Positions 1 through 7,842 of a stretch of DNA of 39,961 nucleotides are shown in pieces. Position 1 is the stretch's first letter; each line of letters begins with the position of its first letter. The stretch covers positions 1-39,961 of IMG/VR virus record IMGVR_UViG_3300005617_000151. One strand, 5' to 3'. This DNA is from a virus. The position numbers and the translations under genes are program-made. Under the pieces are notes generated by a model. It was not told the origin of the DNA and made no database searches. It saw only the letters and a list, made by a program, of their open reading frames with translations.

Positions 1-435
1 ACTTTGGGACAGCTAGGCAAGGCGCTTAATAATGGTGATATGACATCGTTTAATAAAATTGGAAACATTATCGCTAGCCAGACCGGCAAACCTGCGCCTA
101 AAAACTTTGATGCAGCTAAGCAAATTGTGGCTGGCGAAATCATCAAAGCCGTCACTGCTTCTGGCGGTGGCGTGACTGATCGTCAGGAAGCTCAAAAAGA
201 TATTGATATGGCTAGCTCCCCGGAACAGTTAAGCGGCGTTATTGATACCTATCAAGCATTGCTTGCTGGTCAGCTCGGTGGACTAAAGCGTCAGTATGAA
301 ACCAGCACAGGCAGAGCTGACTTTGAAAAGAAGCTTTCTCCAAAAGTAAGAGAAAAGCTTGGCTCTTTGGTGGAGCAGCAGAATAGTGCACCTCCTGCTA
401 CATCTGGCGGATGGTCAATCACCCCGGTGCAATAA
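1..435 (+). CDS. Internal virion protein, 3' part (gene continues from window end)
   Basis: The open frame enters at the first base and ends at TAA 433-435. About 144 residues of a helical, Ala/Gln-rich protein are seen, with a segment around LGQLGKALNNGD followed by TGKPAP and the AAKQIVAGEIIKA stretch. This pattern is common at the C-terminus of internal or ejection-type virion proteins of podophages (family knowledge, no search run). The N-terminal part is almost certainly the open frame at 39123-39961. If the shared dinucleotide AC at the two ends is merged, the reading frame is continuous. TTG at position 4 could be taken as a start, but there is no ribosome site and the frame is open to the edge. 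The stop overlaps the next start (TAATG), which suggests coupled translation. Confidence 0.75.
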   Translation, partial: TLGQLGKALNNGDMTSFNKIGNIIASQTGKPAPKNFDAAKQIVAGEIIKAVTASGGGVTDRQEAQKDIDMASSPEQLSGVIDTYQALLAGQLGGLKRQYETSTGRADFEKKLSPKVREKLGSLVEQQNSAPPATSGGWSITPVQ

Positions 436-2351
436 TGGATTATGAAGTAACTTCGCCGACTGGTAAAAAGTATCGTGTGACCGCGCCTGAAGGTGCAACA
501 CAAGATCAAGTGATGAGCTACGCGCAAAGCCAGTTCGGACATTTAGAGAATGTTCCACGTGAAACCGCAGGAGCTGCATCACGTGTGCATGATGCAGAGT
601 CAGGTATTTTATCTGGAATGGCTGGACTTGCTGGACTTCCCGTAGATACTGCTTTGAATGTTTATGACCTTGGCAAAGCAGCTACGGGGTACGTGCAATC
701 TAAAATCACCGGGAAATCTCCTAGTGGTATTTTTGATCCAACCAATAGATCAAATATTCCTTTGTCTGCTCAGTGGAATACAGACTTACTTAATAAGTCT
801 CCCATTACTGAGACCAGCGTCCAACACCCAGAAGATACGGCAAGCCGCTATTTAAATGCTGCCGGATCGGTTGTTCCTTATCTTGCTGCTGCAACCCCTG
901 GCACAGGCCTAGCGAATACGGCACGTGCTACAACTGCTGCACTTACTGGAAGTGCTGCGACTCAATTAGCGAAAGATAAAGGGGCCGGACCAATCGGTCA
1001 AATTGTTGCTGGCCTTGTTGGTGGCATGACTCCTGCTGCTGTTGAAAGCGCTGCAAATCTAGCTTCAAGAACTGTATCAAATATTGTCAAGCCGATTACC
1101 AAATCAGGTCAGCAAGAAATTGCAGCAAACATTTTACAGGATCAAGCAACCGATCCAGTTAAAGCCGCTGCAAACCTTCATGCGGCACAAGATATCGTTC
1201 CTGGCTCTCAACAAACTACCGGCGCAGCATCTCAAGACCTTGGACTGCTGTCACTTGAAAAAGGCTTAAGAAGCAGAAGCCCAGCTGATTTTGGTGAACG
1301 ACTTTCAGAACAGAACTCAGCACGACAACAGGCTTTAGCGAGTCTTGCAGGCACGCCAGAAGGCGTTAAAGCCATGCAGACAGCGCGTGACGCACAAACA
1401 GGCCCAATGCGGGAAGGCGCATTCGCCAATGCTTTACCAGCAGACTCAACGCCTATTTTAAGCAAGATTGATGAAATTCTTGCCTCTCCTGCTGGCAAGC
1501 GAGAAACCGTTTCCAAAACTATGGAATGGGCTAAAAACCTGATCGGTAATGAGACCGATCCCGCTACGCTGTATGAGATTCGCAAGGACTTGCAGCTTGC
1601 ACAAAGAGGGAAGCTGCAACCTAGTTCTCCAAACGCTCCAGCGGCCTCTGTATTGGCTTTAGCGAAAGGACAGTTAGGCGATGTGATTAATTCCCTAGAC
1701 AGCACGATTGAAAACGCTGCACCTGGATTTAAGGCTTATCTTGACCGTTATAAACAACTGTCTATACCAATAGATCAAGCAAAAATATTACAAGAGATTC
1801 AGCGTCGATCTCAATTGCAGAGCATGGACCCCACTACGCAGGCGCAGTTTTTAGGACCGGCTAATTTTGGTCGCGCGGTCGATGCTGCGATTATCAAAAA
1901 TCCCGGTAAATTATCGCCAGAACAACTTAATCAGTTAAATGCAATTCGTACTGATTTACAAATGGGTCAGGCTATCAATAGCCCATTAGTCAAAGCTCCC
2001 GGCTCAGACACATTTCAAAACCTATCAATTGCGCAAGCTATTGGCGGCGGACCTACCGCACAGCATCCGATGATGAAAATCATCTCTCAGCCATTGCAAT
2101 GGATTTATAAGGCTGGCGGCACTGATCCTGCTGTGAATGAGATTTTAACTAATGCGATGCTTGATCCTAAGCTTGCCGCAACTCTATTAACGAAGGCCAC
2201 GCCTAAAAGCGTGCAGACGTTCTCAGAGGCATTAAAAGTTAAGGCGCTGTCTGGGGCTTTGGGGACTTCTGCGCAGTTAGCTGCCACCCAGTCAAAATGG
2301 CAAGAAAACAAAGATACGCAACAGGAAGCCCAATCAGCGGTGAAACAATAA
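435..2351 (+). CDS. Putative DNA ejection / internal virion protein
   Basis: This 638-residue protein is rich in Ala, Gln, Ser and Thr. The first 35 residues (MDYEVTSPTGKKYRV followed by APEGATQDQV) are a small beta-rich module that often opens phage ejection proteins. The rest is mostly helical, with a Gly/Ala-rich hydrophobic stretch at about residues 60-80 and again near 140-200 that could insert into a membrane. Size and position, after other internal proteins and before the tailspike, fit the P22 gp16/gp20 type of injected protein, but sequence identity to those cannot be claimed. The start is taken at ATG 435 because it overlaps the previous stop as TAATG; an upstream in-frame ATG at 411 lies within the previous gene. 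Confidence 0.7.
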   Translation: MDYEVTSPTGKKYRVTAPEGATQDQVMSYAQSQFGHLENVPRETAGAASRVHDAESGILSGMAGLAGLPVDTALNVYDLGKAATGYVQSKITGKSPSGIFDPTNRSNIPLSAQWNTDLLNKSPITETSVQHPEDTASRYLNAAGSVVPYLAAATPGTGLANTARATTAALTGSAATQLAKDKGAGPIGQIVAGLVGGMTPAAVESAANLASRTVSNIVKPITKSGQQEIAANILQDQATDPVKAAANLHAAQDIVPGSQQTTGAASQDLGLLSLEKGLRSRSPADFGERLSEQNSARQQALASLAGTPEGVKAMQTARDAQTGPMREGAFANALPADSTPILSKIDEILASPAGKRETVSKTMEWAKNLIGNETDPATLYEIRKDLQLAQRGKLQPSSPNAPAASVLALAKGQLGDVINSLDSTIENAAPGFKAYLDRYKQLSIPIDQAKILQEIQRRSQLQSMDPTTQAQFLGPANFGRAVDAAIIKNPGKLSPEQLNQLNAIRTDLQMGQAINSPLVKAPGSDTFQNLSIAQAIGGGPTAQHPMMKIISQPLQWIYKAGGTDPAVNEILTNAMLDPKLAATLLTKATPKSVQTFSEALKVKALSGALGTSAQLAATQSKWQENKDTQQEAQSAVKQ

Positions 2352-2390
2352 AGCAAGCCACTGAAATTAAACTAAAGACCAAAAACCACC

Positions 2391-4277
2391 ATGCCATTAG
2401 AAAGTAGCGCCACATATATAAATTCATTTAATCCTGCTTGGCCTGATGGAGCTGATCAGCGTTCAACTGCGGACGATCATATCAGATTGTTAAAGGGAGG
2501 AATACTTAGGACCTTTCCAAGTATTACGGGTGCTGTTTCGGTAGATCATAACGCATTAAACAGAACGCAATATTTAGCCAGTCTTTCATACAGTATTTTG
2601 ACTGGCGGGCTAATTGATACGACTAAATTTACATACCCCCAAACCGCCGCCGAATCTGCTGCGAGCGTGACGCCTGTTAATTTGTACATTCCATCACACG
2701 ATGTATGTGGATATTTGCTAGCAGATCGTTACGGTACTAATACGACTCCCGGCACGACGGACATGATTACCGCTATTAACAATATGTTCTTAGTGGCTAA
2801 ACAGTTAACACAGTCGCAGGTGTTGAATTACGTTGAATGCCGATTGCTGCCAGTTAAATACTACATCTCAACGCCTTTCCGCATGTTCACAGGGATAGAT
2901 TTTAACTTTGCTGGCGGCATGATCATTAAATCTACCAGCTCAACCATATCTAGCACTTTAACCAGCGTCTTAGTGTGTCTTGGTGGTGTTCGTCCTGGTG
3001 ATGTAAGCGGAAATATTAATTGCATTGGTTTGTGCGACGATGCTATCCGCGCTGATAAGGTTAAAATACGCAATGGATTTACAACTTCTAATGCATCCAA
3101 TTCAACTACCTCTTCCGTAACACATGGAATTGTTATACACGGCGCATCTAATTCAGTCATTGAGAATATGGAAATTGATTTATTGACTGGAGCGGGGATA
3201 ATCCAGACTGTTTGTTTTACCTCCACGATGAGTGATGTCCGCGTCTATAAAGCCAACCAAGCAACAGCTATTGAGAATGGCACCAGCATGACAATTAAAA
3301 ACTGTTATGCGGTTAACTGTCATAAATGGGGATTCTATATTCGTGACGTTAAATATACTACGTTTACCGCTAACGCTTGTGACAGTCTGAATAATATATC
3401 TAATTCTGCTGACTATACAGACAGAACTATTGATTCGTCTTGCTACATATTTGACGCATGTTATGGAGTTGTAGCAGAAGCGAACGGCGCAGAGCAATGT
3501 TTCGGCAGTTGGGTGAAATTCCTATCTGTTGAAAACGTCAGGTGGGCGAATAATGTTGCTATTGGACCTCAGTCAAGTTATACCGGTGCAAATCAAGTAG
3601 CGCTCTACTATGTAGATACATTGGGCCGTCGGTTAACGATTGAGAACAATCAGATTATGAGGTCGGGAACAACCGCTCTATCTGGCGGCGCTTCTGCTGC
3701 TGCGCATCATGACTTTTATTCTAATGCTACAACCAACCTAAGCGGCTTGCGGTTCATCAATAACTATATTGGTAACAACCTTTTTGACGCACCAAGCGCT
3801 ATTTACGGTAATAATAACCCTACTTACATTGACAGCACGTTTGTCGGCGCTCAACTCGCTGGGGTGTTTACACCTTCATTGAGCATGACCACTGCTACTA
3901 CTCCTGCCATTACTTACGGCTCTAGAAATACCGGCAGATTCTCGATCATCAACGGATTCATGCATGTTGATTGTTACTTACATGCAACCTCCATTACGTT
4001 CGGTGGCGCAATTGGGTTTATCAGTATTGGCGGATTACCTATAGTAAACGCTGCCGCAGATCAAGAAGACCTTATTTGTACTAAATCCGTAGGCGTTACA
4101 TGGCCTTCTACCGAGCCTTATTGGTGGACAGTGGACGCTGGATTTACGAATGGTCTGATACAGAACCGCACGCGCGGAACTGCATTAGGTACGGGCGCTT
4201 ATGTGACTGGAACCACAGACGTGGAATTCCATTTCGTGGGCGATGTTTACGTTGGTAACCCACCTCAATTCCCATGA
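2391..4277 (+). CDS. Tailspike with right-handed beta-helix (receptor binding / possible depolymerase)
   Basis: This is a 628-residue protein. Residues 25-57 carry the virion-anchoring motif STADDHIRLLKGG...TFPSITGAV...NALN, also present in the tail-fibre protein at 34796-35356. Residues of about 190-480 show short beta-strand repeats with ladders of Asn, Ile and Val (for example IENMEIDLLTGAGII, IKNCYAVNC, TIENNQIM, LRFINNYIGNN), typical of pectate-lyase-like beta-helices. The C-terminal 130 residues look like a separate beta-rich cap or trimerisation domain. By analogy with P22 gp9 it would bind or cut a surface polysaccharide; no catalytic residues can be assigned. There is no clear Shine-Dalgarno, and a 39-base gap follows the previous gene. 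It sits just before the lysis genes, away from the other tail genes. Confidence 0.85.
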   Translation: MPLESSATYINSFNPAWPDGADQRSTADDHIRLLKGGILRTFPSITGAVSVDHNALNRTQYLASLSYSILTGGLIDTTKFTYPQTAAESAASVTPVNLYIPSHDVCGYLLADRYGTNTTPGTTDMITAINNMFLVAKQLTQSQVLNYVECRLLPVKYYISTPFRMFTGIDFNFAGGMIIKSTSSTISSTLTSVLVCLGGVRPGDVSGNINCIGLCDDAIRADKVKIRNGFTTSNASNSTTSSVTHGIVIHGASNSVIENMEIDLLTGAGIIQTVCFTSTMSDVRVYKANQATAIENGTSMTIKNCYAVNCHKWGFYIRDVKYTTFTANACDSLNNISNSADYTDRTIDSSCYIFDACYGVVAEANGAEQCFGSWVKFLSVENVRWANNVAIGPQSSYTGANQVALYYVDTLGRRLTIENNQIMRSGTTALSGGASAAAHHDFYSNATTNLSGLRFINNYIGNNLFDAPSAIYGNNNPTYIDSTFVGAQLAGVFTPSLSMTTATTPAITYGSRNTGRFSIINGFMHVDCYLHATSITFGGAIGFISIGGLPIVNAAADQEDLICTKSVGVTWPSTEPYWWTVDAGFTNGLIQNRTRGTALGTGAYVTGTTDVEFHFVGDVYVGNPPQFP

Positions 4278-4282
4278 GATAA

Positions 4283-4570
4283 ATGATGTCAGGACCAGAT
4301 ACTAGAGACCCTGATATGGTGAAAATGCCTCGTGACCAATATGAGTTCATGAGAGAAACCACTATCAGCCTTGCGAGTATTAACGCGAATCTGGCTAACC
4401 TGAAAGATCAGGTTACAGAGCTGAAGATAGACCTTAACAATCAAAAATCTGTAGTAAGCGGAATTACTGGTGATCGGGATAAAGTAGTAGGAGCCAAAAC
4501 TGTACTGGTTGGAATAGCTGGATTTTTGGCCATGCTGGGTAGTTGGTTAATAGCGTGGTTCCACAAATGA
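4283..4570 (+). CDS. Small coiled-coil protein with C-terminal membrane anchor (lysis cassette)
   Basis: The 95-residue protein has a polar N-terminus, a heptad-like helical part at about residues 25-60 (LASINANLANLKDQVTELKI), and a single hydrophobic segment near residues 73-91 (VLVGIAGFLAMLGSWLIAW) ending in HK. This layout resembles small phage membrane proteins of the haemolysin-XhlA/holin-accessory type, but that is inference from shape only. Two ATGs lie next to each other (4283 and 4286); either could start it. The next gene overlaps by ATGA. Confidence 0.65.
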   Translation: MMSGPDTRDPDMVKMPRDQYEFMRETTISLASINANLANLKDQVTELKIDLNNQKSVVSGITGDRDKVVGAKTVLVGIAGFLAMLGSWLIAWFHK

Positions 4571-4869
4571 AAAGCCAATGGTCTGAACATCCTTATTTCA
4601 ATATCGATGAGAGCATTACTGCCGACAATGGTAGCTCAATATCGGTAATGAAAAAATTCGTCAAGGAGAACTCTGAGTTCTTGCTTGGTGTTTTATTGGG
4701 CATTAGCTTGATAGTAAATGCTGCATTGCTTTATGAATATCAGCAATTCAAGACTGAAGAACGCCTAAAACAGTATGACCTTGACTGGTTCAAGACCCAT
4801 GAGTTTGCAGAAGTTAAGACAGATGTAACAGTAACGAAGGCTCTAGTCGCTGCTAAATGCAGCAAGTGA
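4567..4869 (+). CDS. Small single-pass membrane protein of lysis region
   Basis: The 100-residue protein is not recognised. It has a polar N-terminal half, a basic stretch MKKFVKEN, one strong hydrophobic helix near residues 42-60 (FLLGVLLGISLIVNAALLY), then a charged helix. The start at ATG 4567 overlaps the previous stop in ATGA form; an earlier in-frame ATG (4543) lies inside the upstream gene. Its place before the lysozyme suggests a part in lysis, for instance a holin or antiholin, but nothing in the sequence decides this. Confidence 0.6.
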   Translation: MKSQWSEHPYFNIDESITADNGSSISVMKKFVKENSEFLLGVLLGISLIVNAALLYEYQQFKTEERLKQYDLDWFKTHEFAEVKTDVTVTKALVAAKCSK

Positions 4870-4875
4870 GGTTTT

Positions 4876-5079
4876 ATGAGCGGTGGCGGTGGACATATAA
4901 TCATTCGTAGTGCAGTTAAACAGGCTGCACAGGTTGAATCAGTAAAGGACAATTTGAGCCCCGGTGCATGCGCTAAACTCAATTCTGTTCTGAACAAGAA
5001 CGAGAACGATTGGACGCATTTCGAGTTAGCTGAAGTGCTATTTTGGATTGGTGAAGCTGACTATCACTGCTCAAAATAA
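4876..5079 (+). CDS. Small soluble protein, unknown function
   Basis: This 67-residue protein begins MSGGGGHIII and has no membrane segment. GAGG at 4868-4871 gives a ribosome site four bases before ATG 4876. The protein ends at TAA 5077-5079, overlapping the next ATG (TAATG). I recognise no family. It sits between two membrane-protein genes of the lysis cassette and is probably translated with them. Confidence 0.6.
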   Translation: MSGGGGHIIIRSAVKQAAQVESVKDNLSPGACAKLNSVLNKNENDWTHFELAEVLFWIGEADYHCSK

Positions 5080-5300
5080 TGGACAGTTGGATCATTGCAC
5101 TCTGTGCTATCGCTAGCCTATTAGGTGGCGGCATAGGTGCGTGGATGTATGTTCGCATTAAACAGGCAGTAGACTCTCAAAGAATCACTACTTGCGAGAA
5201 TGAAATTGACATCTTAAGAGATGCCAAGCACGAACATGCCGATCTGATCCAGCGTCACGAAGCGATATTGCAGATGATGAAATGGAGCAAGAACGAATGA
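5079..5300 (+). CDS. Small membrane protein with N-terminal TM helix, lysis region
   Basis: The 73-residue protein has one hydrophobic segment at residues 3-23 (SWIIALCAIASLLGGGIGAWM) followed by a charged helical tail with a weak heptad pattern. The start overlaps the previous stop (TAATG) and the end overlaps the lysozyme start (ATGA). Topology and position make it a candidate holin-type or holin-regulating protein; the assignment is inference. Confidence 0.6.
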   Translation: MDSWIIALCAIASLLGGGIGAWMYVRIKQAVDSQRITTCENEIDILRDAKHEHADLIQRHEAILQMMKWSKNE

Positions 5301-5725
5301 ACATAGGCGAGAAAGGGCTAGACCTGATCAAGTCATTTGAAGGACTACGCTTGACCGCGTATAGACCCACGCCAAACGATGTATGGACCTGCGGTTTCGG
5401 GCATACAAAAGGAGTAAAAGAGTTTGACACCTGCTCAATTCAAAAGGCTAATGAATGGCTCTTGCAAGATATTAGCGATGCTTGTGACTGCGTTAATCAT
5501 CATGTTACTGCTGGTATCAATCAGAACCAGTTCGACGCGGTGACTTCCTTTACTTACAATTGCGGATGTGAGGCGCTCAAATCGTCGACATTGCTTCGAA
5601 AGCTTAATGAAGGTGATTTCAAAGGAGCTGCCCAAGAATTCCTAAAGTGGGACCACCAAAAAGGCAAGGTTTTACCTGGATTGACCAAACGACGTCAGGC
5701 TGAAAAGGAGCTGTTTGAATCATGA
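5297..5725 (+). CDS. Endolysin, GH24 lysozyme (T4/P22 type)
   Basis: The 142-residue protein is of usual length for phage lysozymes (muramidases that cut the MurNAc-GlcNAc bond of peptidoglycan). The active-site region is clear: Glu15 in SFEGLRLTAY, then WTCGFGHT at residues 30-37, where Thr31 matches the catalytic threonine. The aspartate normally found just after the Tyr-Lys/Arg pair is not at its usual place; Asp28 in TPNDVW may serve, because the loop is one residue longer than in T4 lysozyme. FNQ-like NQNQFDAVTSFTYNCG and the C-terminal GLTKRRQAE segment are also typical. There is no signal peptide or SAR helix, so release should depend on a holin. ATG 5297 overlaps the previous stop (ATGA); an earlier ATG at 5282 is within the upstream gene. 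Confidence 0.93.
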   Translation: MNIGEKGLDLIKSFEGLRLTAYRPTPNDVWTCGFGHTKGVKEFDTCSIQKANEWLLQDISDACDCVNHHVTAGINQNQFDAVTSFTYNCGCEALKSSTLLRKLNEGDFKGAAQEFLKWDHQKGKVLPGLTKRRQAEKELFES

Positions 5726-5913
5726 CAACTCGCTATTGGAAGAATCATGGCACCAAGATACTTGGTACTGCGCAGATCATCGTATCTGGTTTCGCTGGAG
5801 TATCGGGACTTATCCCGGCAGACCATGTAAAATACTGGCTAGCAGCTAATATTGTGTTAGGTGCATTGACTGTAAACCGTGGATTTGAAAACACTAAAAC
5901 CATTAAAGGGTGA
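5722..5913 (+). CDS. Putative holin-like small membrane protein
   Basis: The 63-residue protein has two hydrophobic stretches, about residues 13-30 (ILGTAQIIVSGFAGVSGL) and 38-51 (YWLAANIVLGALTV), separated by IPADHVK, with a charged C-terminus. Two short TM helices, directly after the lysozyme and overlapping it by ATGA, fit a class II holin. Family membership is inferred from this pattern. Confidence 0.55.
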   Translation: MTTRYWKNHGTKILGTAQIIVSGFAGVSGLIPADHVKYWLAANIVLGALTVNRGFENTKTIKG

Positions 5914-5915
5914 CA

Positions 5916-6020
5916 ATGATTATTCTAGGATGCATTGGGGTATTTCTAGTGGTTTGGTTCTTACTGGCAATCTTCTGCATGTGTGTGGTTGCTGGTCGAT
6001 ATGACAGGAGCCTTAAGTGA
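5916..6020 (+). CDS. 34-residue single-TM peptide
   Basis: A short gene from ATG 5916 to TGA 6018-6020 encodes 34 residues that are almost one hydrophobic helix (ILGCIGVFLVVWFLLAIF) followed by a short basic tail ending RYDRSLK. It begins three bases after the previous stop, and its stop overlaps the GTG start of the spanin gene (GTGA). The tight spacing on both sides supports it being translated. It may be a holin partner or antiholin. Confidence 0.5.
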   Translation: MIILGCIGVFLVVWFLLAIFCMCVVAGRYDRSLK

Positions 6021-6427
6021 TATTCGGTCTAAGTTATTTTCGTATCGGTGCCTATGTCGTGATAGCGATTATCATGGGATATTTGGTTTATCAGTACCAC
6101 ACAGGGCAAGAGGCTAAGAAGCAAGTAGCCTCACTTACTGCCGAGAGAGACGCAGAAATAAACTGTCTAGTCGGCAGTAAATGTGCTAATAGAATTCTTC
6201 ATGAAGCGCAGGAAGCGAATGAGGCAATAACCAAGGCCAAATCCGACGCCCAAAAGCAGAATGACGAAGACCGTATTAAACGCGAGAAGGCCGCTCAAGA
6301 ATCCGCCAATAAACAGGCAGCAGAGGTACAGCAGTATAAGACCAAGCTTGCGGCAATAGAAGCTAAGCATAATACCCCCGATTGCGAGTCACAGAAAAGG
6401 ATGAAGCTACAATGCGTCGTGGAATAA
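6017..6427 (+). CDS. Inner-membrane spanin (Rz-like)
   Basis: The 136-residue protein starts at GTG 6017. One N-terminal TM helix (about residues 9-27) is followed by a long, charged, Ala/Lys/Glu/Gln-rich coiled coil to about residue 125. This is the layout of lambda Rz: anchored in the inner membrane, crossing the periplasm and meeting an outer-membrane lipoprotein to fuse the membranes at the last step of lysis. The last 16 bases overlap, in another frame, the start of the lipoprotein gene at 6412, the usual Rz/Rz1 arrangement. Confidence 0.8.
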   Translation: MIFGLSYFRIGAYVVIAIIMGYLVYQYHTGQEAKKQVASLTAERDAEINCLVGSKCANRILHEAQEANEAITKAKSDAQKQNDEDRIKREKAAQESANKQAAEVQQYKTKLAAIEAKHNTPDCESQKRMKLQCVVE

Positions 6428-6690
6428 TCATTTTGGCCAGTGTTCTAGGATGTGCCTGCGAGTCAGAGCGAGTGATTCAGCATCAAGTCCCTGTAGAAGT
6501 AGTTCACGAGCTTTATGTTCCCTTGCCGAATTCTTTGCTGGAGCCTTGCGATAAGCCTCTACCATTGAAGAATGGCATAGAGATCGGAACGCTTCTCGAC
6601 ACAGCGCTTCGTCTACAGATTGAGACGGTTCCTTGTCTTGAGGGCCGTTTACAGGCGATTCGATCATTGCAGCCTCCTTCAAAACATTAA
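6412..6690 (+). CDS. Outer-membrane spanin lipoprotein (Rz1-like)
   Basis: From ATG 6412 the 92-residue protein has a short basic start, a hydrophobic core and a lipobox V-L-G-C with Cys14 as the likely lipidated residue. The mature part is fairly Pro- and Leu-rich (VPVEVVHELYVPLPNSLLEPC). With the partly overlapping coiled-coil gene before it, this is the o-spanin. An in-frame ATG at 6382 lies upstream but would bury the signal peptide, so 6412 is preferred. The 3' end overlaps the convergent gene 6679-6870 by 12 bases. Confidence 0.78.
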   Translation: MRRGIIILASVLGCACESERVIQHQVPVEVVHELYVPLPNSLLEPCDKPLPLKNGIEIGTLLDTALRLQIETVPCLEGRLQAIRSLQPPSKH

Positions 6691-6870
6691 TATTAATGGC
6701 AATAACGCAGTAACAGCCTGAATCTCTTCCGCTGAATCCGCTTTATCTATCGCATCAGTAAATTTCTTCAGCATATCATTTTTGTCTTTCATGATTTTCT
6801 CCGAAAGATGTATAAACTGGCTTTCTGTTAAATTTGGATTCATAGCCAGCGCCATTAATTGCATGCTCAT
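6679..6870 (-). CDS. Small hypothetical protein, end of leftward operon
   Basis: The 63-residue acidic helical protein begins MSMQLMALAMNPN and ends LLPLILMF. ATG 6870 overlaps the stop of the preceding gene (ATGA), so it is the last member of the minus-strand operon. A longer reading from GTG 6894 is possible but would overlap the upstream gene. No family recognised. Confidence 0.6.
   Translation of the reverse strand: MSMQLMALAMNPNLTESQFIHLSEKIMKDKNDMLKKFTDAIDKADSAEEIQAVTALLPLILMF
6685..6698. repeat. 14-bp perfect palindrome at convergent gene junction
   Basis: CATTAATATTAATG is a perfect 14-bp palindrome centred at 6691.5. It spans the tail-to-tail overlap of the late (+) lysis transcript and the early (-) operon. 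It is AT-rich and not followed by a T tract, so it is not a standard terminator; it could be a protein site or chance. Confidence 0.5.
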
Positions 6871-7031
6871 TTCTTTAATCCAGCTGATGACCACTGCCTA
6901 CTCGCCTTATTAGGTTTCATTTTACGTTTAGGTGCACGCTGCGGCATTGATGGAAATACCTTTGATGTTGTAGATTCAATCAATGCTTTTGATATGGCAG
7001 TAAATAATTCTGGCATTTTCGGTTCGGTCAT
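6867..7031 (-). CDS. 54-residue basic protein, unknown
   Basis: The gene starts at ATG 7031 with a strong ribosome site (AAGGAG, six-base spacer). The peptide starts MTEPKMPELF and ends with a basic, Pro-rich tail (QRAPKRKMKPNKASRQ). Its stop overlaps the next start as ATGA. The N-terminal half looks like a short helix; the tail could bind nucleic acid, but this is only composition. Confidence 0.6.
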   Translation of the reverse strand: MTEPKMPELFTAISKALIESTTSKVFPSMPQRAPKRKMKPNKASRQWSSAGLKK

Positions 7032-7179
7032 CTTCATCTCCTTTCGGCCTTAAATTCGATACGTAACTAGGATCATATATACCTAGGCAATAGAACCCAT
7101 CAGGGTCTCTAGAATCAAGCGAATCCACCTCACGTCGCCATTCATCAGAGCTAGATTCTTGGTTAGGGTAATGATCCAA
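6976..7179 (-). CDS. Possible 67-residue acidic protein overlapping another gene
   Basis: An open frame from TTG 7179 to 6976 encodes an acidic, Ser/Asp-rich protein (start MDHYPNQESS). It overlaps the previous gene at its 5' end by 17 bases and the next, better-supported gene by 56 bases in another frame. There is no ATG start and no good ribosome site, so it is kept as doubtful. Confidence 0.35.
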   Translation of the reverse strand: MDHYPNQESSSDEWRREVDSLDSRDPDGFYCLGIYDPSYVSNLRPKGDEDDRTENARIIYCHIKSID

Positions 7180-7309
7180 CCCAATTTTCTAAATATTCCT
7201 CAATACTGTCGCAGCCAGATACGATTAAGTCACAGATTCCACCGATAACTACTGTGACAAATATAGCTGGCATACACAGCAATATCTTTAGCTTCATCTT
7301 AACAGTCAT
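7163..7309 (-). CDS. 48-residue membrane peptide
   Basis: ATG 7309 overlaps the stop of the upstream gene (ATGA). The peptide begins MTVKMKLKILL, has one hydrophobic helix at residues of about 9-31 with three Cys in total, and ends in an acidic tail (SIEEYLENWVG). No family recognised. It is probably a small inner-membrane protein of the early operon. Confidence 0.55.
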   Translation of the reverse strand: MTVKMKLKILLCMPAIFVTVVIGGICDLIVSGCDSIEEYLENWVGSLP

Positions 7310-7842
7310 GATTGCACCAGTTTTTTAAGGCACTCTTCAATGAAGTAATTTGGATCACCATTCGACCTGCCATTTTTAACAGCGTCAGCAATCTCCCATA
7401 TCAATCTAACTAGTGCATCACCTTGCTCAGGCGTAAGCAGCGGTTGCTTTGGTTGATATTCGGTTGACTCTACATTTTTTGGAGTTAATTCGACCAATGC
7501 AGAAATCCTTCGCTTCGCCTCGTCTAGCTCTTTATTTATCTGTGCATTTTCATTTTGCAATCGTCTAATTTGCCTGCTTTTATCACTTAGCTCCAGCTTC
7601 GTTGCTGCTAGCTGTTTAATGTAATGGTCGGCGTATGCTTCATTAAAGTAGCCAGGCGTTGATCCGCTATCGCTTTCCAGATATCGCGGCGGAGCATCCC
7701 CCATGTCGGCTAGGGATTGGAGGAAGTCGGCAACTTGCAATGCAATTGATGCTGACTTTTCAGAAGTGCGCGCTGAATAAACAACAGCGGCTGCGCATGC
7801 GCGAATATCTTCAGCCCATTCTATAAATTTATCTTTGTTCAT
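7306..7842 (-). CDS. Coiled-coil early protein, unknown
   Basis: The 178-residue protein has a helical N-terminal part and a clear coiled coil at about residues 78-115 (LAATKLELSDKSRQI, RRLQNENAQINKELDEA), followed by a Pro-rich linker and a helical C-terminus. ATG 7842 has GGAG seven bases upstream and lies within the end of the preceding gene (14-base overlap). No enzyme motif is seen. Confidence 0.65.
   Translation of the reverse strand: MNKDKFIEWAEDIRACAAAVVYSARTSEKSASIALQVADFLQSLADMGDAPPRYLESDSGSTPGYFNEAYADHYIKQLAATKLELSDKSRQIRRLQNENAQINKELDEAKRRISALVELTPKNVESTEYQPKQPLLTPEQGDALVRLIWEIADAVKNGRSNGDPNYFIEECLKKLVQS

Noticed and set aside
1232-1705. Minus-strand 157-residue frame within the ejection protein gene
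   Set aside because: Cys/Ser/Arg-rich shadow of a continuous 638-residue gene; no start signal.
6428-6682. Minus-strand 84-residue frame antisense to Rz1
   Set aside because: The plus-strand frame has a lipobox and the classical overlap with the coiled-coil spanin; the antisense frame has neither a family nor coupling.
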